Position numbers and translations under genes: made by a program. Positions 50,674 through 61,430 of a stretch of 64,000 bases of DNA are shown piece after piece (positions within the stretch are counted from its first letter, which is position 1; the number at the start of each line of letters is the position of its first letter). The notes beneath the pieces were generated by a model. That model made no database searches, was not told where the DNA came from, and saw nothing but the letters and a program-made list of their open reading frames with translations. The stretch comes from Fagopyrum homotropicum (taxonomy: Eukaryota; Streptophyta; Magnoliopsida; Caryophyllales; Polygonaceae): NCBI GenBank assembly GCA_033239125.1, contig BSWB01000002.1, positions 89,834,560 through 89,898,559 on the forward strand, in the 5' to 3' direction.

Positions 50674-52149
50674 ACTCGAGGGCGCCCAAGGACAAGATCG
50701 AGTTCCCCTTCAAAGTCAACAAGCTGCGTTCCAAGCAACGAGGAATTTGAATGTTACGCAGCCTTCTAGGAATGCCCATGGTTTAGGCACCATGGCTTCC
50801 CAACCTGGTTGGGGAAACCTTGCTTTTGAGGAGCATGTTTCTATCCCTTCTTCTACTATTATTAATGATAATATGCCTAACCATCCTCACCAATTTCAGA
50901 ATCCAGTTTATGACAAGGAAGAGAAGGACGATGGGGAGAATGAGGAATGGAGACTGGAATGGAGGCCTAATGGACGGAGGAGGCGAGATCAGCCAAGGAG
51001 GCATCAAGAAGGGTGACGTAATGATGAATGGAGACGTGAGCCCTATGGAGTCTAGCAAAGGAGAGACCGATAACCGGAACATGACGGTCTTGGCAAAGTG
51101 AAGGTGAAAGCCCTTAGTTTCGAGGGCAAATGTGATCCTAATGTGTATATGGCATGGGAGGCGAAGATAGAGCAAATATGGTCATGCCATAACTTTCCCG
51201 AACACAAAAAGGTACACTACACAACCCTTGAGTTTATTGACTATCCTATGATATGGTGGGATGATTTGGTGAAGGAAAGGAGAAGAACTTTGGATGCACT
51301 AGTAGCTACTTGGGAGCATATGAAGGCATTGATGAGAGCTCGGTTTGTTCCCCAACACTATACAAGGTAATTGAGGCAAAGGTTGGAGAACTTGCGGCAA
51401 GGATCTATGACTGCTGAGGAGACCTATAATGCCATGCAAATGACCCTGGTAAAGGCCAATGTGCGAAAAGATGAAGAATCAACAATGGCTAGGTATCTTC
51501 GTATCCTTAATTCAAGTTTTGCTAACGAAATAGATCTTTTTCCCTATGGCTCTATGACAGAACTACTCCATCTCGCAATCTAAGTGGAAAGGAATATGAA
51601 AGAGAGAAATCAAGGAGGAAAGGCTTCTTATGGTGTCTCCAGCTCTTGGAGGTACGAAGGGAACCACCAACAAGGAAGTTACAACAGGGAAGTGCCAAAT
51701 AAGGAAAAAACAACCCCCGAACAAGGAGGCCAGCGTAAAGCACCTTATGCAGCCCCTCCTAAGCCCACGGCTACCTTTCCTAAAGGAGCACAAGGGAGTA
51801 CTTCTAACCCTTCATCTAGAGCTAGGGATATAGTGTGTTTTAAGTGTCAAGGTAGAGGACACATGATGAAAGACTGTCCTAACAAGAAAACGTTGTTAAT
51901 CAACCATGTAGGACAATAGGAGTCCAAATTTGAGCATGAGCATGATAATGATGATTTTGAGCCTAATATGCATGATCATGATGATTTGGATGATGGTGGG
52001 ATTGAATATGAGCAGGGGGATTGTTTACTAGCTAAAAGAGTGTTATTTGACCATCCTAGCTCATTTCTAGCTAATAACTACATGTTTTGTGATCTTAATT
52101 CTCAAAATGAACCTAATGAGCTTAAAATGCAGGAAATGATCCTAATAAC
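50674..52149 (+). pseudogene. D1 gag pseudogene
   Basis: Begins in the Gln-rich part of the head ('QDRVPLQSQQAAFQATRN'), then the Arg-rich segment with TGA near 51014 and TAG near 51054. Gag core from 51098 ('FEGKCDPNVYMAWEAKIEQIW'), TAA at 51368 (GAA), TAA at 51581 (AAA), and knuckle 'CFKCQGRGHMMKDC', with TAG at 51917 (TAT). The frame continues past stops without shifting for most of its length. Confidence 0.85.
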
Positions 52150-53192
52150 ATGGTTTGTGATGAAAATCTGGAGTATGATAATTCCTTGATAGCTAGGAGA
52201 ACTTTGAGTGCACAACCTGGCCCTTGTGAGGATAACCAAAGAGAGAACTTGTTTCATACTAGGTGTTTGGTTAAGGGAAAGGTGTGTAATGTTATCAATG
52301 ATGGAGGTAGTTGTTGCAACATTGCTAGTACTGAATTGATCTCTAAGTTGAAACTTCCTACATTTTGTCACCCTAGACCATTTAAGCTGCATTGGATGAA
52401 TGATTGTTGTGAATTGAAGGTTAATATCACTTTCACTCTTGGGCACTATGAGGATAATGTTTTATGTGATGTTATGCCTATGCAAGCTTCTAAACTTGAG
52501 TTCCAAAGTCATCGAGGCACAAAGAACCTTCCATAGACACGTCCCCTAGCCAACAGCCTAGTACTCTCTTGGTCACACCTACAACTCAGCCCCCTACGGC
52601 CTTGTTAGCTTCTAAACTTGAGTTCCAAAGTGAGTATCTACCCTTAGACGCCATCTTGATGAGGTTGTGTAAGGAGCTAACCTTAGTGAGTGAAGAAACA
52701 ACGGCTATCTTACCCCCTACCATTACAGCCATCTTTGAGGAATTTAAGGATGTATTTCCGGAAGAGATACCTCATGGCCTTCTACCTTTGAGAGGCATAG
52801 AGCATCAGATTGATCTTATTCCCGGAGCTACACTTCCTAGCAGACCAGCCTATTGGATAAACCTTAAGGAGAGTCAAAAGATCCAAACCCAAGTCCAAGA
52901 CCTCCTAGATAAGGGATATGTTAGAGAAAGCTATAGCCCTTGCACCGTTCCTGTCCTATTAGTGTCTAAGAAGGACAACTTTTGGAGGATGTTTGTTGAT
53001 TTTAGGGCTATCAACAACATAACCATTAAGTACCGCCACCCTATTCCCCGCCTCGATGACATGCTTCATGAGCTCCATGGTGCCACTACATTCAGCAAGA
53101 TAGACCTTCGGAGTGGCTACCATAAGATCCGAATGAAGGAGGAGGACGAGTGGAAGACAACTTTCAAGAATAAATTTGGGTTGTATGAATGA
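52150..53192 (+). pseudogene. D1 protease-RT pseudogene
   Basis: The protease block reads 'VINDGGSCCNIAS', Asp kept but Ile changed to Asn before it. After 'VMPMQA' about 0.2 kb is missing and a 22-base copy of downstream sequence is inserted. The RT N-terminal region follows from 52569 with changes in conserved positions ('WRMFVDFRAINN', 'KIDLRSGYHKIRM') and a TGA at 53190 (TGG). Confidence 0.85.
52488..52509 (+). other. Templated patch in D1
   Basis: TTCTAAACTTGAGTTCCAAAG is repeated from about 52612-52632 and sits at the join of a deletion of about 0.2 kb. Confidence 0.78.
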
Positions 53193-53198
53193 CTTGTT

Positions 53199-53891
53199 AT
53201 GCCACTTGGGTTAACCGATACTCCATCTACTTTTATGCGTTTAATGAACCATGTTTTAAGACAATTCATAGGGAGATTTGTTGTAGTGTATTTTGATGAT
53301 ATCTTAATATATCGCAGTTCCTTGGAGGAGCATGAAGAACATCTAAGGGAAGTTGTTTCTACCCTTAGGACTGAACACTTGTATGCCAACCTAAAGAAAT
53401 GTAGCTTTTGCACTAATGAAGTTATAATTCTTGGTTTTGTAGTGACTGCACAAGGTCTACAAGTGGATGAGGAGAAGATTAGAGCTATTCGAGATTGGCC
53501 AACACCTACATCCATTAGCCATGTAAGGAGCTTCCATGGGCTTGCAAGTTTCTATAGGCGCTTTGTGAGAGATTTCAATACCATTGTTGCACCCTTGACG
53601 GAGACTTGCAAGAAACATGCACCATTTGTGTGGGAAGCAGCTCAAGAACGTGCTTTCAACAAGCTGAAGTTGGTTCTCACCGACGCACCCTTAATTGCTC
53701 TCCCTGACTTCACTAGGCCTTTCGAAGTGGAGTGTGATGCTTCGGGAATTGGCATAGGAGGTGTGCTTATGCAAGAAGGTAAGCCAATTGTCTTTTTCAA
53801 TGAAAAGCTTAAAGGAGTATGTCTTAACTACTCTAAATATGATAAAGAGTTGTATGCATTATTTAGAGTATTTAAGACATGGCAACACTAG
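53199..53891 (+). pseudogene. D1 RT palm, thumb and RNase H start
   Basis: 'MPLGLTDTPSTFMRL' (two conserved positions changed), VYFDDILIY, thumb 'LYANLKKCSFCTNEVIILGFV', and RNase H with 'VECDASGIGIGGVL' and 'YDKELYALF'. It stops at a deletion of about 177 bases after 'TWQH', which removes the RNase H C-terminal part. Confidence 0.85.
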
Positions 53892-54622
53892 GAGGCATAC
53901 ATTGCTAACTACATTGGATTCTAGGGTGTTAGAATTTGATTACATTAAGGAGCTCTATGAATCTGATCTTGACTTTAGAGAAACATATAAGCTTTGTGTG
54001 CAAAAAGGTTCCTAAGATAAATTCTATTTATTTGAGGGATTTTTGTTTCGAGTAGATAAGGCGTGCATACCTAGGTGTTCCCTTCGTTTGTTGTTAGTGG
54101 AAGAAGCCCATAAAGGAGGTTTAATGGGTCATTTTGGGAGGGATAACACTTATGCTATGCTACACTCACATTTTTATCGGCCACATATGCTTAGGGATGT
54201 TGAAAATGTTCTTAAAAGGTTTTTAGAGTGCTTTATAGCTAAATCAAAAGTGAAGCCTCATGGATAGTATACACCTTTGCCAATCCCCATAGCCCCTTGG
54301 GAAGACACTAGCAAGTATTTCATATTGGGATTGCCTAGGACTAGAAGAGGTAGGGATTCGATATTTGTTGTTGTAGATCGATTTTCTAAGATGGCTCCCT
54401 TTATTGCTTGTCACAAAACTGATGATGCAGCCAATGTAGCTAATTTGTTCTTTCGGGAAGTAGTTAAGTTACATGGTATTCCAAGGACAATAGTGAGTGA
54501 TATGGATGTTAAGTTCTTGAGTTACTTTTGGAAAACTCTTTGGGGAAAGCTAGGAACTAAGTTGTTATTTTCTACATCAAGCCACCCCTAAACTGGTGGG
54601 CACACGGAAGTAACTAATAGAG
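53892..54622 (+). pseudogene. D1 integrase fragment
   Basis: HHCC finger with one Cys replaced ('RFLECF' instead of 'RCLECL'), stops at 54013 and 54265, then the core: the first catalytic Asp is Tyr ('TSKYFILGLP'); the second is kept but its context is altered ('SDMDVKF'). The frame ends at 'SSHP', where Gln is a stop. The sequence is cut right after the catalytic Glu codon region and joined to the LTR. No GPF module or PPT. Confidence 0.85.
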
Positions 54623-55520
54623 TGAAGGATCATCTGAGCTAACTCCGTCTTCACCACCTCAAGAGACTCTAACAAAAGCGCAAGCTAAATGTCAAGTTGA
54701 GATGGATGCTCTTTTCCTAAACATGGTCCATGAAGCTCAACCAAGTCCACCTTCATCAAGTCTAAGGACCATCTTGTGGATCATCCACGAACACATCCCA
54801 GCCAAGATGATTAATGGAGTTTAAATTGTATTTCTAGTTGTTGGGCAGACCTTGGGACGCATTTCAAAGGACACACGGAGGCCTTGGAATCAGATACAAG
54901 GGGTTTCACGTGTGTGCATGTGCTTGGCTGGAACATTCATTTAAGTATGTGGACGTGAGAGGCTGAATAGGAGAGTTTAATTAGGCCCAATTGTGTTCTA
55001 AGTTTGCTGGGCTTTATTTAACTCTCTCTCAATGTAATTATTATAATTAGTTTCTGTTTTTTGTTTTAGAAGAAAAGGCCTAGGATGTATATAAAGCCTT
55101 TTCTCTCTTCTTTGGTAGTTAGACAAGTTTTATACAAGTTTTGCTGAGAGCTTTTCAGAGTTGAATCCAAGAGAATTCAATCATTCTTATCTCGTGAGTT
55201 TGTGTGTGTGATCTGGCTGTCTCGTTCTTGTGTATGTCAATCTCCTTCGGGATTGGTGTTGCAAGTCGAAGAAGGCATCCTCTTCGTGCTCTCGATTATC
55301 AATCGATTGTGTGGAGTTTTAAGAAGCGGGGTCGAATCGTCACTGGTTTGGTTCTTGGATCTCGAATCTAAGGGTTCTATCATTGTTCTTTTCGGTTCTT
55401 CTTGTCCATTTATGTTTTCTCGTTTTCATTGTTGTCCTCGTTTGTTAATTTTGTGTGTTCTTCATTCTTCAGAACAGGTTGTTCGTCTAGATCCGTTCTT
55501 TGCGGCTAATCCCCGTATCA
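54623..55520 (+). repeat. Family D LTR shared by D1 (3') and D2 (5')
   Basis: 898 bp from TGAAGGATCATC (the first few bases of the LTR are lost in the join with integrase) to CCGTATCA. Integrase sequence lies on the left and PBS and leader on the right, so one LTR is shared by tandem elements. TATA at 55088. Confidence 0.9.
55088..55095 (+). promoter_or_regulatory. TATA box of D LTR
   Basis: TATATAAA in GATGTATATAAAGCC. Confidence 0.65.
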
Positions 55521-55522
55521 AT

Positions 55523-55534
55523 TGGTATCAGAGC
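55523..55534 (+). other. Primer-binding site, tRNA-iMet (D2)
   Basis: TGGTATCAGAGC two bases after the LTR. Confidence 0.92.
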
Positions 55535-56778
55535 ACAGTTGACGTCCAACCATAAAAAAGAGTCGGTAAATCAATCATAAAATCACAAAAAGAGTGTGTT
55601 TTGATCATTGCAATTGATCATTGTCTTTTGTTTGAGTCTATTTCCGTTTCGCTCTTCTACTCTAAGCTTTGTTTGAGTCTAACGAGTTTGTACCTTGTTT
55701 GTGAGTTTTAGACACCGGAAACCACCATAGCACCACACCAACCACCATCACACCAGCATCAACCACCAATTTTCCCTCAGCCACATTAGCCACACTTGAA
55801 CCAGTTGAACAAAAACCAAACGTTGCTGCTTCTTTTCCTACATCCAGTACACTCAAAATTGAAGTTGAAGTAGATTGTTTCCCTACATCCAATACACGCC
55901 AAAATTAGAGTTGATTCAGCGTGTTTCCTACAAATCCGGCGAAGAGCTTGAAAAAGTTGTTTCCTCCTACAGATCTGCCACGTTGAATCAGTTGCAACAA
56001 TGTAGGAGCTGAGATATGATCTTATCCTTGCAACAACTTGGTCCACGTTTATCTACAAACAAGAATTTATTTATTTTTCTTACAATTTTTGTTTATTCTT
56101 CTTTTCTGATTTCCTGAATCATAAAGTTCAAAAAAAAGAAAAGAAAAGGAATCAGATCTTCATTTCATTCTAGTTTATTGTTTTTTTTTCATTCTTTCTT
56201 ATTCATAGTTTGTAATTAGCCTAGTGTTATTACATTTGTTTTAGTGTTATTCAGCAACAAAGAGGACTTCACGAAAGGACTTAAGTCAAGTATCTCGTCT
56301 CATTTGGAGGAAGAACCAAGCAATCTTGTTGAACCTATCTAGCCACACCTAGCTACGGTCCATTTTCGGCCATCAAACACCATAGCTCATCCTTCCTTAA
56401 CCTCATCCTACGGTGTCTAGGGTTCACTTCTTGGGTCTTACGAGTAAGTTCTTTCAAAGCTTATCTTGAGTTCTAAATTTTGAGTCATCTAGTTGCATAT
56501 AACATTCGTGTAATTTGTCCCTTCCGTTTGAGTCTTTTCTTCTATTTTTGTTGAGTCAAACACGTTGAAGTGACTGAAATCGAATCTTGTTTCTAACTAA
56601 AGGCTTTAGTTTGACTAGGCATCGAACTCACGTGAGGTATTTGATTAATACGAGTCATCAACAAACTTGTATCGCACCACTAGAGAGTAAGAGAACCTTA
56701 TTTTCTAAGTGATACACTTGCGAGGTGTTTTTGTTTAAACTAAGCTAACGTGTTTGCGGTTGTTGAGTGTTTTGCATC
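55535..56778 (+). other. D2 5' leader
   Basis: Leader of about 1.24 kb, related to that of family B near its end (AAGTTCTTTCAA to CACCACTAGAGAG). A short A/G tract lies near 56130-56152. No gene. Confidence 0.72.
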
Positions 56779-58451
56779 ATGTAAGGGACTTCCGCAGGTT
56801 CTTAGAGCCTTGAGCCTATCACACTAGAGTTGTTCAGTCTCATCAAGAGCTTGAAAGATAGCATTGAGGGGCTAACTACAAGGATATCTACCTTGGAGAC
56901 CTCTAGGGTGACCCCGGATTCTCGACCACCAGGAGGTAACTTGGAGATAGGAGACAACTCGAGGGTGCAAAACCAAGCACAAGATCAAGTTCCCCTTCAA
57001 AGTCAGCAAGTTGTGTTCCAAGCAACAAGGAATTCGAATGTTCCGCAACCTTCTAGGCATGCCCATGGTTTAGGCAATATTGCTTCCCAAACTGGTTGGA
57101 GAAACCTTGCTTTTGAGGAGCATATTTCTATTCTATCCCTTCTTCTCTAATTATTAATGATAATATGCCTAACTATCCTCACCAATTTTAGAATCCAGTT
57201 TATGATAATATGCCTAACTATCCTCACCAATTTCAGAATCTAGTTTATGACCAGGAAGAGGAGGACAATGGAGAGAATGAGGAATGGAGACCAGAATGGA
57301 TGCCTAATGGACGGAGGAGGCGAGATCAGCCAAGGAGGCACCAAGAAGGGCGGCGTAATGATGAATGGAGACGTGATCCCTATGGAGTCCAGCAAAGGAG
57401 AGACCGAGAACCGGAACATGACGGTCTTGGCAAAGTGAAGGTGAAAGTCCCTAGTTTCAAGGGCAAATGTGATCCTGATGTGTATATGGCATGGGAGGAA
57501 AAGATAGAGCAAATATGGTCCTACCATAACTTTCCCGAACACAAAAAGGTACACTACACAACCCTTGAATTTATTGACTATGCTATGATATGGTGAGATG
57601 ATTTGGTGAAGGAAAGGAGAAGAACTTTGGATGCACCTGTAGCTACTTGGGAGCATAAGAAGGCATTGATGAGAGTTTGGTTTGTTCCCCACCACTATAC
57701 AAGGGAATTGAGGCAACGACTGGAGAACCTGAGGCAAGGATCAATGACTGCTGAGGAGACCTATAATGCCATAATAATGGCCATGGTAAAGGCCAATGTG
57801 CGAGAAGATGAAGAATCAACAATGGCTAGGCATCTTCGTATCCTTAATTCAAGTTTTGCTAACGAAGTAGATCTTTTTTCCTATGGCTCTATGACAGAAC
57901 TGCTCCATCTCACAATCAAAGTGGAAAGGAAGATGAAAGCGAGAAATGAAGGAGGAAAGGCTTCTTATGGTGTCTCCAGCTCTTGGAAGAACCAAAGGAA
58001 CCGCCAACAAGGAAGTTACAATAGGGAAGTGTCAAATAAGGAGAAAACAGCCCCAGAACAAGGAGGACAGCGTAAAGCACCTTCCGCAGCCCCTCTTAAT
58101 CTCAAGGCTAATTTTCCTAAAGGAACACAAGGGAGTACTTCCAACCCTTCATCTAGAGCTAGGGATATAGTATGTTTTAAGTGTCAAGGTAGAGGACACG
58201 TGATGAAAGACTGTCCTAACAAGAAAACGTGGTTAATCAACTATTTAGGACAATATGAGTCCAAATCTGAGCATGAGCATGATAATGATGATTTTGAGCC
58301 TAATATGCATGATCATGATGATGGGATTGAATATGAGCAGAGGGATTGTTTACTAGCTAAAAGAGTGTTATTTGACCATCCTAATTCATTTCTAGCTAAT
58401 AACTACATGCTTTGTGATCTTGATTCTCATGATGAACCTAATGGGCTATAA
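56779..58451 (+). pseudogene. D2 gag pseudogene
   Basis: The position of the family ATG is kept (56779), but codon 2 is TAA (TCA in family B) and codon 9 is TAG. Head 'LFSLIKSLKDSIEGLTTRI', then a 45-base tandem duplication near 57159-57248 that shifts frame; from 57210 the frame is open with TGA at 57594 (TGG). Gag core, knuckle 'CFKCQGRGHVMKDC' and the Asp/His-rich linker follow, with TAA at 58449. Confidence 0.86.
57159..57248 (+). repeat. 45-bp tandem duplication in D2 gag
   Basis: Two copies of GATAATATGCCTAACTATCC plus the following bases up to AGTTTATGA. D1 and family B have one copy. Confidence 0.85.
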
Positions 58452-60139
58452 AACGCAGGAAATGATCCTAATAACATGGTTTGTGATGAAAATCGTGAGC
58501 ATGATAATTCCTTTATAGCTAGGAGAACTTTGAGTGCACAACCTGGCCCTTCTGAGGATAACCAAAGAGAGAACTTGTTTCATACTAGGTGTTTGGTTAA
58601 GGGAAAGGTGTGTAATCTTATCATTGATGGAGGTAGTTGTTGCAACATTGCTAGTACTGAATTGATCTCTAAGTTGAAAATTCCTACATTTTGTCACCCT
58701 AGACCATATAAGCTGCATTGGATGAATGATTGTGGTGAATTGAAGGTTAATAGGCAAGATAAGATCACTTTCACTCTAGGACACTATGAGGATACTGTTT
58801 TATGTGATGTTGTGCCTATGCAAGCTTGGCATGTGTTATTAGGCCGTCCTTGGAAATATGATAGGAGAGTTATGCATGATGGTTTTACTAATAGGTATTC
58901 ATTTACTTTTAATGAAAAACCCGTTACTCTAAAATCTATGACTCCCTTGCAGATTGCAGAGGCATTTGAGAAGAATAAGGCGAGTGAACAAGACCAAGGA
59001 CAAGCTAAGAAGGGGAGCAAGTCATTGAGGCACCAAGAACCTGCCATAGACACGTCCTCTTGCCAACAACCTAGTGCTCTCTTGGTCACGCCCACATATC
59101 AGCCTCCTACGGCCTTGTTAGCTTCTAAACTTGAGTTCCAAAGTGAGTGTTTACCCTTAGATGCCATCTTGATGAGGTTGTGTAAGGAGCTAATCTTAGT
59201 GAGTGAAGAAACAAAGGCTATTTTACCCCCTACCATTACAGCCATCCTAGAGGAGTTTCAAGATGTGTTTCCGGAAGAGATACCTCATGGCTTTCCACCT
59301 TTGAGAAGCATAGAGCATCAGATTGACCTTATCCCCGGAGCTACCCTTCCTAATAGACCAGCCTATAGGATGAACCCTAAGGAGAGTCAAGAGATCCAAA
59401 CCCAACTCCAAGACCTCCTAGATGAAGGATATGTTAGAGAAATTCTTAGCCCTTGCGCTGTTCCTGTCCTATTAGTGCCTAAGAAGGACAACACTTGGAG
59501 AATGTGTGTTGATTGTAGGGCTATCAACAACAAAATCATTAAGTACCGCCACCCTATTCCCCGCCTCGATGACATTCTTGATGAGCTCCATGGCGCCACT
59601 TCATTCAGCAAGATAGACCTTCGGAGTGGCTACCATAAGATCTGAATGACGGAGGAGGACGAATGGAAGACAACCTTCAAGACTAAATTTGGGTTGTATG
59701 AATGGCTTGTTATGCCATTTGGGTTAACCAATGCTCCATCTACTTTTATGCGTTTAATGAACCATGTGTTAAGACAATTCATAGGGAGATTTATTGTAGT
59801 GTATTTTGATGATATCTTAATCTATAGCAGGTCCCTAGAGGAGCATGAAGAACATCTAAGGGAAGTTGTCTCTACCCTTAGGGTTGAACACTTGTATGCC
59901 AACCTGAAGAAATGTAGCTTTTTCACTAACGAAGTTATATTTCTTGGTTTTGTTGTGACTACACAAGATCTACAAGTGGATAAGGAGAACATTAGAGCTA
60001 TTCGAGATTGGCCAACACCTACATCCATTAGCCATGTAAGGAGCTTCCATGGGCTTGCAAGTTTCTATAGGCGCTTTGTGAGAGACTTCAGTACCATTGA
60101 TGCACCCTTGACGGAGATTCACAAGAAACATGCACCAAT
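58452..60139 (+). pseudogene. D2 protease-RT pseudogene
   Basis: Protease 'LIIDGGSCCNIAS' (Asp kept), linker, and RT N-terminal region in one open frame from 58476 to TGA 59643 (CGA). RT then continues 'MPFGLTNAPSTFMRL', VYFDDILIYS and thumb 'LYANLKKCSFFTNEVIFLGFV'. The frame fails at the 209-base duplication that starts at 60140. Confidence 0.87.
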
Positions 60140-60348
60140 GAAGTTATATTTCTTGGTTTTGTGGTGACTGCACAAGGTCTACAAGTGGATAAGAAGAACA
60201 TTAGAGCTATTCGAGATTGACCAACACCTACATCCATTAGCCATGTAAGGAGCTTACTTGGGCTTGCAAGTTTCTATAGGCGCTTTGTGAGAGACTTCAG
60301 TACCATTGTTGCGCCCTTGATGGAGATTTGCAAGAAACATGCACCATT
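59931..60348 (+). repeat. 209-bp tandem duplication across RT thumb / connection
   Basis: Copy 1 59931-60139, copy 2 60140-60348, both starting GAAGTTATATTTCTTGG. The copies differ at several sites, and copy 2 shares ACTGCACAAGGTCT with D1 where copy 1 does not. The length is not a multiple of three, so it shifts the frame. Confidence 0.9.
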
Positions 60349-61430
60349 TGTGTGGAAAGCATCTCAAGAACATGCTTCTAACAAGCTGAAGTTGGTTCTC
60401 ACCGAGGCACCCTTACTAGCTCTCCCTGACTTCACTAGGCCTTTCGAAGTGGAGTGTGATACATCGGGAATTGGCATAGGAGGTGTGCTTATGTAAGAAG
60501 GTAAGCCTATTGTCTTTTTCAATGAAAATCTTAAAGGAGCATGTCTTAACTACTCTACGTATGATAAAGTGTTTTATGCATTATTTAGAGTACTTAAGAC
60601 ATGACAACACTACTTGTGGCCTAGAGAGTTTATTTTGCATACTAATCATGAATCTTTGAAACATTTTCGGAGTCAAGATAAACTAGATAGGAGGCATGGT
60701 AGATGGATGGAATTTATTGAGACTTTTCCCTATGTTATCAAGTATAAAATAGGAAAAGACAATGTAGTTGCGGATGCTCTTTTTAGGAGGCATACATTGC
60801 TAACTACATTGGATGCTAGGGTGTTAGGATTTGTTTACATTAAAGAGCTCTATGAATCTGATCTTGACTTTGGAGAAATATATAAGCTTTATGTGCAAAA
60901 AGGTTCCTTAGATAAATTCTATTTGTTTGAGGGATTTCTATTTCGAGTGGATAAGGTGTGCATACCTAGGTGTTCCCTTCGTTTGTTGTTAGTGGAAGAA
61001 GCCCATAAAGGAGATCTAATGGGTCATTTTGGGAGGGATAAGACTTATGCTACGCTGCACTCACATTTTTATTGGCCTCATATGCTTAGGGATGTTGAAA
61101 ATGTGTTTAAAAGGTGTTTAGAGTGCCTTAGAGCTAAATCGAAAGTGAAGCCTCATGGATTCTATACACCTTTGCAATCCCCACAGCCCCTTGGGAAGAC
61201 ATTAGCATGGATTTCATAGTGGGATTTCCTAGGACTAGAAGAGGTAGGGATTCGATATTTGTGGTTGTAGATCGATTCTCTAAGATGGCTCACTTTATTG
61301 CTTGTCACAAAACTGATGATGCAGCCAATGTAGCTAATTTGTTCTTTCAGAAAGTAGTTAGGTTACATGGTATTCCAAGGACAATAGTGAGTGATAGGGA
61401 TGTTAAGTTCTTGAGTTACTTTTGGAAAAT
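60140..61430 (+). pseudogene. D2 RNase H and integrase fragment
   Basis: After the duplicated piece: RNase H 'VECDTSGIGIGGVL', TAA at 60494 (CAA), TGA near 60602 (TGG), then 'NVVADALFRR' (usual LSRR changed) and the HHCC finger. A one-base deletion near 61173 shifts into the integrase core 'MDFIVGFPRTRRGRDS', 'SDRDVKFLSYFWK', where A4 interrupts it before the catalytic Glu. Confidence 0.86.

Larger units (their letters stand above)
50674..55520 (+). mobile_element. Family D element D1 (gag interior to 3' LTR)
   Basis: Plus-strand copy that begins inside gag at the A3b boundary and ends in an LTR at 54623-55520. It has several deletions: one in the protease-RT linker, one in RNase H, and loss of the integrase C-terminal part. 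Its 5' LTR is probably the piece at 30438-30965. Confidence 0.9.
54623..61430 (+). mobile_element. Family D element D2 (5' LTR to integrase)
   Basis: Plus-strand copy sharing its 5' LTR with D1. It ends in integrase at 61430, where A4 is inserted (flank AAAAT, 61426-61430); the rest would lie beyond A4, outside the window. It has stops from codon 2 of gag onward and two internal tandem duplications. Confidence 0.9.
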
